The notes: generated by a model not told the origin, from the letters alone. Shown: positions 1 through 7,569, counted from the first letter of the stretch. The stretch is 12,250 nt of DNA from Actinomycetota bacterium (GCA_009700815.1 WLLG01000032.1:1-12250), one strand, 5' to 3'. Numbers and translations: made by a program.

Positions 1-12
1 AGCATCGCCGAG

Positions 13-798
13 ATGTCAGACCTAACAGGCCGAACCGTGATCGTCACCGGAGGTGCGGGTCATATTGGGCGCGCAGCCACAGCAGCCCTCGTAGAACGAG
101 GTGCCACGGTCGCAGTAGTCGACCTGAACGCAGAGGCCTGCACTTCAGCAGCAGAAGAGGCTGAACAAGGCCGCTCAGGATCAGCGTTCGCTGTGCCTTG
201 TGACCTCTCTGATGAAGAGGCCACACGCTCGATAGCAGAGCAGGTACTCGACCGGACCGGGAGTATCGACGGTCTTGTCCATTTTGCTGCACTTGTCAGT
301 TCTGAACCTCTGGACAACTGGACCACCCCGTTCGAACAACAAGCAACCAGCGTCTGGCGACAAGCCCTCGAGATCAACCTGACTGCAGTATTCGTGCTGA
401 CTCAGGCCTGCACTCCTGCGCTGCGGTCGAGTGGACACGGTTCTGTTGTCACGGTGGGCTCAACATATGGAATGGTGGGTCCGGACTGGCGCATCTATGA
501 AGGCACCGAGATGGGTAACGCCGCTGGGTACGCTGCGAGCAAGGGTGGGGTCATCCAACTGACCAAGTGGATGGCGACAACCTTGGCTCCCGATATTCGC
601 GTCAACTGCCTTAGCCCTGGCGGGGTATTTCGCGACCACCCAGACTCGTTTCGAACTGCCTATGAATCTCGAACACCACTACAGCGGATGGCAACCGAAG
701 AGGACTACATGGGGGCCTGCTTGTTCTTAGTAAGTGACCTCTCGGCATATGTGACCGGCCAGAACTTGGCCGTGGACGGAGGCTGGACGGCATGGTGA
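13..798 (+). CDS. SDR-family oxidoreductase, PtmA-like (glycan cluster)
   Basis: Classical short-chain dehydrogenase of 261 aa, predicted cytoplasmic. The glycine-rich cofactor motif TGGAGHIG is at residues 12-19. An Asp at 37, ending the second beta strand, suggests NAD(H) rather than NADP(H). The expected catalytic set is visible: Asn122, Ser150, Tyr173 and Lys177 (YAASK). The YGMV...IYEGTEM stretch (152-167) and the SPGGVF motif (201-206) match my memory of Campylobacter PtmA, from the flagellin legionaminate locus, better than generic FabG-like reductases. The substrate is not known from sequence. The ATG at 13 places the nucleotide motif at the usual distance from the N-terminus, but no ribosome binding site is visible and the frame is open to the window edge, so an upstream start is possible. 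It overlaps the next gene by 7 bp, which suggests translational coupling with the nonulosonate synthase. SDR assignment is firm; PtmA kinship is moderate. Confidence 0.9.
   Translation: MSDLTGRTVIVTGGAGHIGRAATAALVERGATVAVVDLNAEACTSAAEEAEQGRSGSAFAVPCDLSDEEATRSIAEQVLDRTGSIDGLVHFAALVSSEPLDNWTTPFEQQATSVWRQALEINLTAVFVLTQACTPALRSSGHGSVVTVGSTYGMVGPDWRIYEGTEMGNAAGYAASKGGVIQLTKWMATTLAPDIRVNCLSPGGVFRDHPDSFRTAYESRTPLQRMATEEDYMGACLFLVSDLSAYVTGQNLAVDGGWTAW
778..782 (+). promoter_or_regulatory. Ribosome binding site of the NeuB-like gene
   Basis: GGAGG lies nine bases before the ATG at 792, inside the last codons of the SDR gene. It is one of the few strong Shine-Dalgarno matches in the window and fixes the start of the synthase gene. 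Confidence 0.7.
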
Positions 799-1847
799 AT
801 GAACAAGCAGTCGAACCAGAGCTAGAAATCGCAGGGCGAAAGATCGGCACGGCTTACCCGCCATATGTGATTCCCGAAATTGGAATCAACCATGAGGGTG
901 ACATGGCTAAAGCCCGGCGCATGATTGATGATGCCGCCACAGCTGGGGCCGAGGTAGTGAAGTTCCAATCTCACTCCCCCGCTGACGAGATGATTCCCAA
1001 TGACGTAATCCCTGCAAATGCGGATGTCTCAATCTGGGACATCATCAGTAGGTGCACGCTGACCTGGGAACAGGAGCGAGCCCTGAAGGCATACGCCGAA
1101 GAGCGTGGCCTGACATATCTCTCAACACCGTTCTCACGCGAGGCAGCGGATCATCTTCGTGGCATGGACGTAGCTGCTTACAAAATTGGATCGGGCGAGT
1201 GCAACAACTTGCCACTGATCGAACATATTGCATCTTTCGGGAAGCCCGTGATTTTGTCTACCGGCATGAACGACCTGAGTTCTGTTGCACGATCAGTTGA
1301 GATTTTCCGCAAGCACCGCACCCCGTTCGCCCTCCTGCACTGCACAAGCCTTTACCCAACGCCGCGTAACAAAGTGCGCCTCGGTGCCCTAGCTGAGCTT
1401 CGAGATGCGTTCCCTGATGCCGTGCTTGGACTGTCGGATCACACGCTGAGCAATCACGTAGCCATTGCCGCGGTCGCACTCGGGGCGAGCATTTTGGAAC
1501 GACACTTCACCAGCGACGCTAACTGGGACGGACCAGATATCGAGATTTCGATGACTCCAGAAGACCTCAGGGACCTTGTGGATGGCAGTCGCTGGGCCCA
1601 TGAGGCACTTGGCGGGTCGAAAACCATTCTTGAAGAGGAACAGCCAACCATCGATTTTGCGTATGCCTCGGTGGTTACGCTGTGCGAGGTAAACGCTGGC
1701 GACAGTTTCGACGCGAGGAACCTGTGGGTGAAACGCCCAGGAACTGGTGAGATTCTGGCCCCGGAGTACGAGAGCCTTCTCGGAAAGTTTGCTACCCGGG
1801 CACTACCCGCCAATTACCAACTCCGCTGGTCTGATGTTCAGCGCTGA
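792..1847 (+). CDS. neuB: NeuB/LegI-family nonulosonic acid synthase
   Basis: A 351-aa enzyme predicted to condense phosphoenolpyruvate with a mannosamine-type sugar (ManNAc or 2,4-diacetamido-2,4,6-trideoxymannose) to give a nine-carbon nonulosonic acid. The TIM-barrel domain spans about residues 25-280. Its motifs include PEIGINHEG (28-36), KFQ (57-59), STPF (111-114), KIGSGECNN (131-139), LSTGMN (155-160), SDHT (215-218) and ERHFT (236-240). His217 and His238 align by motif with the metal-binding histidines of Neisseria NeuB. The C-terminal SAF/antifreeze-like domain (about 290-351) carries VKRPGTGE, whose Arg315 corresponds to the arginine that reaches into the partner's active site in NeuB dimers. 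The GPDI...SM segment (247-254), rather than the GPDH type, and the GECNN motif resemble Campylobacter LegI as I remember it, so a legionaminate-type product is favoured over Neu5Ac. Length is normal. The gene overlaps both neighbours. Family certain; product type inferred. Confidence 0.96.
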   Translation: MVNEQAVEPELEIAGRKIGTAYPPYVIPEIGINHEGDMAKARRMIDDAATAGAEVVKFQSHSPADEMIPNDVIPANADVSIWDIISRCTLTWEQERALKAYAEERGLTYLSTPFSREAADHLRGMDVAAYKIGSGECNNLPLIEHIASFGKPVILSTGMNDLSSVARSVEIFRKHRTPFALLHCTSLYPTPRNKVRLGALAELRDAFPDAVLGLSDHTLSNHVAIAAVALGASILERHFTSDANWDGPDIEISMTPEDLRDLVDGSRWAHEALGGSKTILEEEQPTIDFAYASVVTLCEVNAGDSFDARNLWVKRPGTGEILAPEYESLLGKFATRALPANYQLRWSDVQR

Positions 1848-3006
1848 GCAAGACCTACCCGCAACGAGGCATATCTGCTTCCTGACGGGTACTCGAGCAG
1901 ATTTCGGCAAGCTGAAGCCACTCATTGTTGGCGCATCAGAGCTGCCCGGAATCCGCGTCACTGTGCTCGTGACCGGCATGCATCTGATGCCAAAGTACGG
2001 CTCAACGGTCAATGAAGTTCGCCGGCTCGAGCCGGGCGTGCATATTCGCGAGTTCGACAACCAAAGCGAGGGCGACTCAATGGATCGGATTTTGGCCCGA
2101 ACTATTGAGGGTCTTGCCGAACTCATCGATGAGGACCGACCCGACCTGATCGTGGTGCACGGGGATCGGGTTGAGGCACTTGGTGGGGCTGCCGGCGGAG
2201 CGTTGCGCAATGTGGCCGTCGCACATGTTGAGGGTGGCGAGCTCTCCGGCACAATTGACGGAGTCTTGCGTCATGCAGTGTCGAAGCTGTCGCACATTCA
2301 CCTAGTGGCAAACGAGGAGTCCAAACGTCGAGTGGTGCAACTCGGGGAGGACTCAGCAACCGTGTGGGCGATTGGATCACCTGATATTGATGTCATGCTC
2401 TCCGACAGCTTGCCCTCGTTAGGCGAGGTACTTTCTGATTACGAGATTCCCTTCGATTCTTATGCGCTAGTGATTTTGCATGGGGTTACAACCGAAGACG
2501 TTCAGACAAATGCTGCGGTGGCCTCCGGGATGATCGATGCCCTCATCAAACGTGATGGGAACGCCGTCATCGTGCATCCCAATAATGATCCAGGCTCCGA
2601 GGTCATTCTGGATGCTTACGAGCGACTCGACGGAGACGAACGATTCCGGGTCTTTCCCTCACTTCGGTTTGAAGCCTTCTTAACGCTTCTGCGCCATGCA
2701 GAGATGCTCATTGGAAACTCAAGCGCTGGAATTCGCGAGGCGCCAATCTATGGAGTCCCCAGCGTTGACATCGGATCGCGGCAACGCGGGCGGGCGGACC
2801 ATCCGAGCATCATTCACTCCGGAATTTCTGCAGCAGAGGTGGCAGCAGCAATGACGGTGGCTGAGGGCATGCAGCGAGCAGAGCCCAGTTTGCAGTTCGG
2901 GACCGGAGACAGCGCTGAGCGCTTCTGCGCGTTGCTAGCAGGGAATGAAATCTGGGCTCGAGGCGTCGATAAGGTATTTCAAGATTTGCTCATCAGCGAA
3001 GATTGA
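1834..3006 (+). CDS. neuC: NeuC/LegG-family nucleotide-sugar 2-epimerase (hydrolysing)
   Basis: GT-B-fold hydrolysing 2-epimerase of 390 aa. It is predicted to convert a UDP- or GDP-linked GlcNAc-type sugar (possibly diacetylbacillosamine) into the free manno sugar and nucleotide diphosphate, supplying the substrate of the adjacent synthase. Visible motifs are TGTRADFGKLKPL (18-30), VVHGDR (107-112, Asp111), HVEGGE (131-136, Glu133), HPN (248-250) and GNSSAGIRE (294-302). These match the WecB/NeuC/LegG superfamily, and the absence of any membrane segment fits a cytosolic enzyme. The frame is open back to an ATG at 1747, but that start would add 29 residues unlike the family and overlap neuB by about 100 bp. 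The ATG at 1834 leaves a conventional N-terminus and a 14-bp overlap with neuB. No strong ribosome binding site precedes it, so it probably relies on coupled translation. Whether the donor is UDP-GlcNAc (NeuC) or a diacetylated, GDP- or UDP-linked 6-deoxy sugar (LegG) cannot be settled by eye. Confidence 0.92.
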   Translation: MFSAEQDLPATRHICFLTGTRADFGKLKPLIVGASELPGIRVTVLVTGMHLMPKYGSTVNEVRRLEPGVHIREFDNQSEGDSMDRILARTIEGLAELIDEDRPDLIVVHGDRVEALGGAAGGALRNVAVAHVEGGELSGTIDGVLRHAVSKLSHIHLVANEESKRRVVQLGEDSATVWAIGSPDIDVMLSDSLPSLGEVLSDYEIPFDSYALVILHGVTTEDVQTNAAVASGMIDALIKRDGNAVIVHPNNDPGSEVILDAYERLDGDERFRVFPSLRFEAFLTLLRHAEMLIGNSSAGIREAPIYGVPSVDIGSRQRGRADHPSIIHSGISAAEVAAAMTVAEGMQRAEPSLQFGTGDSAERFCALLAGNEIWARGVDKVFQDLLISED

Positions 3007-4220
3007 GTCAGCAACTCACACTAAGGGGGGCCGTGGCCCAGAATCTGCCATCACTTACTGCTGTGGTCAGCCGCTTTCCGGCGCCGTCACAGACATTTAT
3101 TCTTCGAAAACTCATTGGCCTACGTGAGGCCGGCATGGCCGTCACCGTTGCCTCAACCTCATTCACTGCGAGCAGCGCTGAACTGGGGTTTCCAATGCTC
3201 TCCCTCATGCCCTGGCAGTCACCGCGAGTAGCACTTCAGGCATCGAGTCGATCAGCTTGGCCCGCTGCCTTTTCAGCTGTGCTCGGAGGAGGCCAGAAGC
3301 AGTCTGGCGGACTGCGTCAGCGGGTGACTCTTGCGCCGCTACGCGCTATTGACTCAGACATTGCCCATTTTGAATTCTCCGGCATCGCCGCCTCCTACCT
3401 TGATGAACTTCCGAGGCTCCATCGAGACACGAAGATTGCTGTGAGCTGCCGCGGAGCGGCCGAGCAGATTGAGCCCCTCAAGAACCCACAGCGACGGGTG
3501 GCTCTGGAGCGAGTCTTTGAGATCGCCGATCTCATTCATTGCGTCTCCGATGATATGCGGCAAACGGTCGAGGGACTCGGTGCCCCAGCCGACAAGATTC
3601 TCGTCAACCGACCGGCAATTCCGGTCGATCAGTTCTCGGCGCTTCGAGACCGCAGACTTGAGCACGAGGGCCCATTCCGATTGCTCTCCATTGGGCGGCT
3701 TCATTGGAAAAAGGGATTCGACGACAGCATTCGAGCAGTAGCTGCACTTCGAAAACGAGGCATTGCAGTTGAGTACCGGATTGCGGGTGAAGGACCCGAG
3801 CGAGAGAAGTTGATGTTCATGATCCATGAACTTGGCTGCGAGGACTCAGTGAGTCTGGTTGGCAGTCTTGGTCAACCAGAGATCAAAGAGTTGCTTGGTT
3901 GGGCCGACGCGCTCCTTCTTCCGAGTCTGAGCGAAGGAATCTCAAATGCCGTGCTCGAGGCAATGGCGGCTGGCCTGCCCGTGGTGAGCACCCGCTGCGG
4001 CGGAATGGCTGAAGTTGTTGAAGATGGCGTAAACGGAATCTTGGTTGAGGTTGGCGACACTGGAGCGATGTGTGATCACCTCGCTGAGCTCGCTGGCAGC
4101 GCAGATACCCGCTCACGGCTCGGTTTGGCTGCAGCGATAACAGCCGATGAGCGCCTAGACATCAGCCACCAGGTGGGCAGGTTTATGTCCGCATACTCAG
4201 AGCTGATCACCACCTCCTAG
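3003..4220 (+). CDS. GT4-family glycosyltransferase
   Basis: Retaining GT-B glycosyltransferase of up to 405 aa that probably adds one sugar to a lipid-linked glycan at the cytoplasmic face. The N-terminal acceptor domain contains SRFPAPSQTFILRK (23-36), typical of exopolysaccharide GT4 enzymes. The C-terminal donor domain has SIGRLHWKKG (229-238), GEGPE (262-266) and the EX7E motif, Glu311 and Glu319, within SLSEGISNAVLEAM. No signal peptide or membrane span is evident. The longest reading starts at a TTG (3003) overlapping the epimerase stop (TTGA). A GTG at 3033 is preceded by AAGGGGGG and would give a 395-aa protein that still includes the whole N-terminal motif. I keep the longer form but the GTG is plausible. 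It closely resembles the minus-strand GT4 at 7566-8753. Sugar donor and acceptor are unknown. Confidence 0.93.
   Translation: MSQQLTLRGAVAQNLPSLTAVVSRFPAPSQTFILRKLIGLREAGMAVTVASTSFTASSAELGFPMLSLMPWQSPRVALQASSRSAWPAAFSAVLGGGQKQSGGLRQRVTLAPLRAIDSDIAHFEFSGIAASYLDELPRLHRDTKIAVSCRGAAEQIEPLKNPQRRVALERVFEIADLIHCVSDDMRQTVEGLGAPADKILVNRPAIPVDQFSALRDRRLEHEGPFRLLSIGRLHWKKGFDDSIRAVAALRKRGIAVEYRIAGEGPEREKLMFMIHELGCEDSVSLVGSLGQPEIKELLGWADALLLPSLSEGISNAVLEAMAAGLPVVSTRCGGMAEVVEDGVNGILVEVGDTGAMCDHLAELAGSADTRSRLGLAAAITADERLDISHQVGRFMSAYSELITTS
3023..3030 (+). promoter_or_regulatory. Possible ribosome binding site for an alternative GTG start
   Basis: AAGGGGGG sits a few bases before the in-frame GTG at 3033. 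The TTG at 3003 has only a weak GAAGA-like sequence close in front of it. The purine run therefore favours a GT4 start at 3033, although spacing is shorter than ideal. Confidence 0.4.
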
Positions 4221-4240
4221 AAACTGCCACGCAGGTCAGG

Positions 4241-4272
4241 CGGCAAGCCAGTCAGTCGGCAAGCCAGTCAGC
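4241..4272. repeat. Two-copy 16-bp tandem repeat at the convergent junction
   Basis: CGGCAAGCCAGTCAGT (4241-4256) is followed directly by a copy differing only in its last base (4257-4272). A further partial unit (GCCAGTCAGG) follows to 4280. The second copy contains the stop codon of the minus-strand gene ending at 4268. This suggests a small slippage duplication that may have extended or reset the end of that gene. I see no hairpin followed by a T-run, so I do not call it a terminator. Confidence 0.8.
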
Positions 4273-5665
4273 CAGTCAGGGCAGCAACCGCATCCACGAG
4301 TCGCTGTGAGGACTGCCCATCGGTGTAGGTCAACAAGTCGTTAATCATGCGCTGACGTGCTTCTGAGCCCTCCTCTGGGTGTTCCAGCGCGTGTGCCGTA
4401 GCCAGAATCAGTTCCTCAGCGCTATCAACGGTCCTGAGCCCACCCGAGGCAGTAATGGGCAGCCAGTGCTCCTGGCTGTACATGTCTTTGATTCGCGAAT
4501 TCTCAGAGAATGTCGCACCCGGAACGAATCTGGGTCCGATCTGTGGCCGATCAAACATCGCCCCGTCGAGCGTCATGGATGAACACACGTTGATGTGAAC
4601 CACGCAATGCGCAAGCGAGGACATCTGGATGATGATGTCCTCCTCGGAAGGCCACCCGCGGAATGACGAGATCCCTGCTGCCCATGGGTCGACAACCTGA
4701 CCGTGGCGAAGCTGGCTGCTCAGCTCAGACCAAGCCTCTGGCGGCTCCGCTGGGTGACGACGCACGAGAATGTAGGGGTCCTCCGAGAACCGACCTTGGT
4801 TAATCGCGTCATCAAGCAATCGGATGAGTGAGGCCTCACCCGGAACCAGATGTGCTGGACCAGCGCCGTACAAAATGATCGGCCGGTCCGGAGGGAGCGA
4901 GAGTGCGCTGCACCACTCGTCTCGGCTCATCAGTAGTTCTGGCTTGCGATGAAGATCAAACTGCGGAGCACCTACAACCTTGACTCGCTCAGCTTCTAGG
5001 TGCGGGTACGTTCTGACTAGTTCGGTCCGGTTGTACTTATTCCAAACAAGCAGTTGGTCACTGCATGCCAGCATTCGCTCCCGAGTAGTTGGGTTATCGA
5101 ACGAGATAACGGAAGTAATTGAGGGCAGGCCGCTTTGCTGAGCCGCGTACAGGAGCAACCCGTCCTGATCGTGATAGGGAGTGATGCTAAGGACTGCATC
5201 TAGGTTGAGCGTGTCGAGAAAATCCGCAAAATCTCCAAGGTTTGTTCCGCGGCTGAGCTGTTCGGGCTCGTCACGCTCGAGACGTGCGCCGGCTCCGGGT
5301 AACGACACAGCCACTGCATCAACCGCTGAGCGCAGTTGGTTCAAGAACCGGTCCCTCGGTGCATGCATCATCGAGAGTTGCCGAGCTCTACGGATCTTGG
5401 TGGTAGGGCTGTTGAGTCGGCGGTCATGAAGAATGCTCTGCTTGCGCCGAAACATGCGGTACTCGTGAGACAGTTTCGCCTCGGGTAACTGCAGCACTTC
5501 ATATCCGCTGCTCTCAAGCAGGGCCCGCAACTCGGGGTCATCCCACCCCAATGCGATGACAGGGTGACACACCTGCGCCAGGCCAGCTAGTACTCCTGTG
5601 GGTACAAAGTAACGAACGCTAAACCCGTACGTAATCGGAACCAGAACACGAGAATCTGTTTTCAT
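4268..5665 (-). CDS. GT-B-like protein, candidate nonulosonic acid transferase
   Basis: A 465-aa protein I cannot assign to a named family. It has an alternating alpha/beta pattern without signal peptide or membrane spans, compatible with a GT-B glycosyltransferase. Features include a Gly-rich N-terminal strand-loop (VPITYGFSVRYFVPTG, 9-24), a basic helical insertion (about 65-115), DQDG at 166-169, a strand-rich CSDQLLVWNKYN segment (201-212), VVGAPQFD (230-237), an RRHP motif at 302-305 and SSMTLDGAMFDRP (362-374). An HP motif followed by a Ser-Ser/Thr loop, together with an acidic-acidic-Gly motif, is reported for bacterial sialyltransferases and related CDP-glycerol or Kdo transferases that bind cytidine nucleotides. 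The DQDG/RRHP/SSMT set resembles that pattern loosely. Being in a locus with NeuB and NeuC homologues, transfer of a CMP-nonulosonate is a reasonable hypothesis; teichoic-type glycerophosphotransfer is the main alternative. It is the last gene of the minus-strand operon, 20 bp after the ABC exporter, with a weak ribosome binding site. Confidence 0.85.
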   Translation of the reverse strand: MKTDSRVLVPITYGFSVRYFVPTGVLAGLAQVCHPVIALGWDDPELRALLESSGYEVLQLPEAKLSHEYRMFRRKQSILHDRRLNSPTTKIRRARQLSMMHAPRDRFLNQLRSAVDAVAVSLPGAGARLERDEPEQLSRGTNLGDFADFLDTLNLDAVLSITPYHDQDGLLLYAAQQSGLPSITSVISFDNPTTRERMLACSDQLLVWNKYNRTELVRTYPHLEAERVKVVGAPQFDLHRKPELLMSRDEWCSALSLPPDRPIILYGAGPAHLVPGEASLIRLLDDAINQGRFSEDPYILVRRHPAEPPEAWSELSSQLRHGQVVDPWAAGISSFRGWPSEEDIIIQMSSLAHCVVHINVCSSMTLDGAMFDRPQIGPRFVPGATFSENSRIKDMYSQEHWLPITASGGLRTVDSAEELILATAHALEHPEEGSEARQRMINDLLTYTDGQSSQRLVDAVAALTG

Positions 5666-5685
5666 CTGTGGCCGTGCCGAACAGG

Positions 5686-7569
5686 TCAGGTACGAATCCG
5701 AGAGAGCGCTAGAGCCTCTTTATAGAAGGCGTTGTTGCTCTCTAGATCGGTGCGGTCGCCAAAGGCCTGCAGCTTGCCGTGATCCATCACCATGATTCGA
5801 TCACAGCTATTCAGCGTAGAGAGTCGATGCGCAATCACAAACAAGGTGACCGACCCTTTGAGTTCATTCAAGGTCTCATGAACAAGTGACTCTGACTGCA
5901 TGTCGAGTGCACTTGTTGGTTCGTCGAGCACCAGCATGGCGGGCCGGCGGACGAGTGCGCGAGCAATTGCCACTCGCTGCCGCTGCCCACCCGAGAGCGA
6001 GCCGCCGCGTGAACCGAGCACGGTGTCGTAGCCGTCCGGCATGGCCAGAATCTCTTCATGCACATGGGCTCGGCGAGCGGCTTCCATGATCTGTTCATCG
6101 CTCACACCCGGCCGGAAGAACCTGATGTTGTTCGCCACCGTGTCGTCATAGATCCGGCTGTCTTGTGGGACAAAAGCAATCATGGAGAACCACGACTGAT
6201 CCTCGATATCGCCTACCGGCACACCATCAAGCTGGTAGGTCCCAGTGCTGGCATGACGGAGTCGGAGGAGCAACTGAATCAACGTTGACTTGCCGCTACC
6301 CGATGGGCCGATAATGCCGACAGCCTCACCTGGTTCGACAGTAAAGCTCACACCCTGAAGTGCATCATGAACGCCGTCATAGGAATAACCAGCGTCCGTG
6401 AACTCAATTTTTCCGATGCTCTCGAGGTGAACCGAGCCGGAGGGCGGCCGCGAATCGCGGAAGAACTGCCGCTCAGCGAAAAGCCGCTGAATATAAGGAA
6501 CTAAATCTCCCAGACCGTGATAACCCGCCTGAATCCCACTGGTTTGGTTGAGCGCACGGACAAGAACCACGACGATTGCGCCAACGGCGGCTAACGGCTG
6601 ATCCAAGAATGCGTCCATGGCCACGAGCGCCGCCAGAATGATGAGCACAGCAGCAGAGGTATAGATACCTGTGACCATGCGCGCCATCAGTTGAGCCTTA
6701 TACAGCGAGGCGATTTCGCTGCGCGTCGACTTGTCAAGGCGATCGGCAACGTCAGTGCTGACGCCGAACGCCCGGATCTCGAGGCTCAGGTCAATCGCCT
6801 CACGTGATTGCACGCTGTAGATCACGCCTTGTTGCATCTGTTGGCGGCCGAGCCGTTTGGCTTTGATCGTCATCGGACGAAGGCCCATAAAGAGGAACCC
6901 GCCAAAGATGACGATTGCCCCCGAGGCACGAGCATCGACTGCGAACGCCGACATGAGCAGCGCCAACACCATGAAGCCAGAACTCATGAGCATGCCAACG
7001 CTGATGACGGCAGCCTGAGTCTTTGCAAGGTGCCGCTGCAAAAGGTCCTGAACTGCGGCCTCGGGAATTGCCGACTGCACCTCCCAAGATGCGCCAATAA
7101 AGTCTTCGAAAGTCCCGTTGCGCAGGTTCTGCGTGAGCCGTGAGGTCAGGCGTGCCCCTGACCGTGACGCGATGTACTGCAAGCCCAGGCGGACTGTTGT
7201 CAGAAGAATCGCAACCAAGAAGAGGGTGCGAATGGGAAGCTGATCGAGGCCAAACATCAGCGACTTCTGCCCTGATAGGTCACCACCGCCTATGGAGAGC
7301 GCCAAGTTTGCAATCAGCAAAAGCAGAGTCGCCTCGCAGACTCCACCCAAAAACGCCGTAGTCGCCATGACGACCAAGGATGGATACTCGCCCTTGAAGA
7401 GCATGCGCAAGGTGGGGAGCATCGGCACGTTTTTGTCAGTGGGATCCTGAAACAATTGTTCTGCCGTGCTCGCAATGACAGCTGGAGGGAGCACTGCAGC
7501 TTCTTCAAATTCTGCAGCTTCGGCAGAACCTGTCGGAGTTGAGTCGCTCTGGGCGCTCTGAGTACTCAT
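5686..7569 (-). CDS. ABC exporter, PglK/MsbA-like glycan flippase candidate
   Basis: A 627-aa half-transporter with fused membrane and ATPase domains, acting as a homodimer in the cytoplasmic membrane. An unusual acidic, Ala/Ser/Glu-rich N-terminal extension of about 60 residues precedes the membrane domain. About six hydrophobic segments lie roughly at 64-94, 113-135, 188-210, 215-232, 297-320 and 326-341. The nucleotide-binding domain (about 385-627) is complete: Walker A GPSGSGKST (421-429), Q-loop Gln469, signature LSGGQ (525-529), Walker B LVLDE with Glu550, D-loop SALD (553-556) and switch His581. It should therefore be active. Its ATG overlaps the stop of the preceding GT4 gene (ATGA), a sign of coupled translation. 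Context points to export of a lipid-linked oligosaccharide, as PglK does in Campylobacter. No other flippase (Wzx) or Wzm/Wzt pair is in the window. Export of another lipid or peptide cannot be excluded. Confidence 0.95.
   Translation of the reverse strand: MSTQSAQSDSTPTGSAEAAEFEEAAVLPPAVIASTAEQLFQDPTDKNVPMLPTLRMLFKGEYPSLVVMATTAFLGGVCEATLLLLIANLALSIGGGDLSGQKSLMFGLDQLPIRTLFLVAILLTTVRLGLQYIASRSGARLTSRLTQNLRNGTFEDFIGASWEVQSAIPEAAVQDLLQRHLAKTQAAVISVGMLMSSGFMVLALLMSAFAVDARASGAIVIFGGFLFMGLRPMTIKAKRLGRQQMQQGVIYSVQSREAIDLSLEIRAFGVSTDVADRLDKSTRSEIASLYKAQLMARMVTGIYTSAAVLIILAALVAMDAFLDQPLAAVGAIVVVLVRALNQTSGIQAGYHGLGDLVPYIQRLFAERQFFRDSRPPSGSVHLESIGKIEFTDAGYSYDGVHDALQGVSFTVEPGEAVGIIGPSGSGKSTLIQLLLRLRHASTGTYQLDGVPVGDIEDQSWFSMIAFVPQDSRIYDDTVANNIRFFRPGVSDEQIMEAARRAHVHEEILAMPDGYDTVLGSRGGSLSGGQRQRVAIARALVRRPAMLVLDEPTSALDMQSESLVHETLNELKGSVTLFVIAHRLSTLNSCDRIMVMDHGKLQAFGDRTDLESNNAFYKEALALSRIRT

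Noticed and set aside
23..25. TAA that could end an upstream gene overlapping the SDR start
   Set aside because: Only about seven codons of that frame are in the window, too few to support a gene, although it would fit the overlapping style of the locus.
1747..1833. N-terminal extension of the epimerase from an ATG at 1747
   Set aside because: It would overlap neuB by about 100 bp, and its 29 residues (rich in Arg, Ser, Pro) do not resemble the family N-terminus; the ATG at 1834 gives a normal protein.
3354..3827. Open frame of 157 codons on the minus strand within the plus-strand GT4
   Set aside because: No motif or ribosome binding site; lies entirely inside the well-supported GT4 coding sequence.
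4221..4280. Bidirectional rho-independent terminator between convergent genes
   Set aside because: The repeats are direct, not inverted; short complementary stretches such as TGCC/GGCA are too weak and there is no T-run on either side.
4241..4280. CRISPR-like or attachment-site repeat
   Set aside because: Units are contiguous without spacers, only two full copies exist, and no integrase, cas gene or tRNA is nearby.
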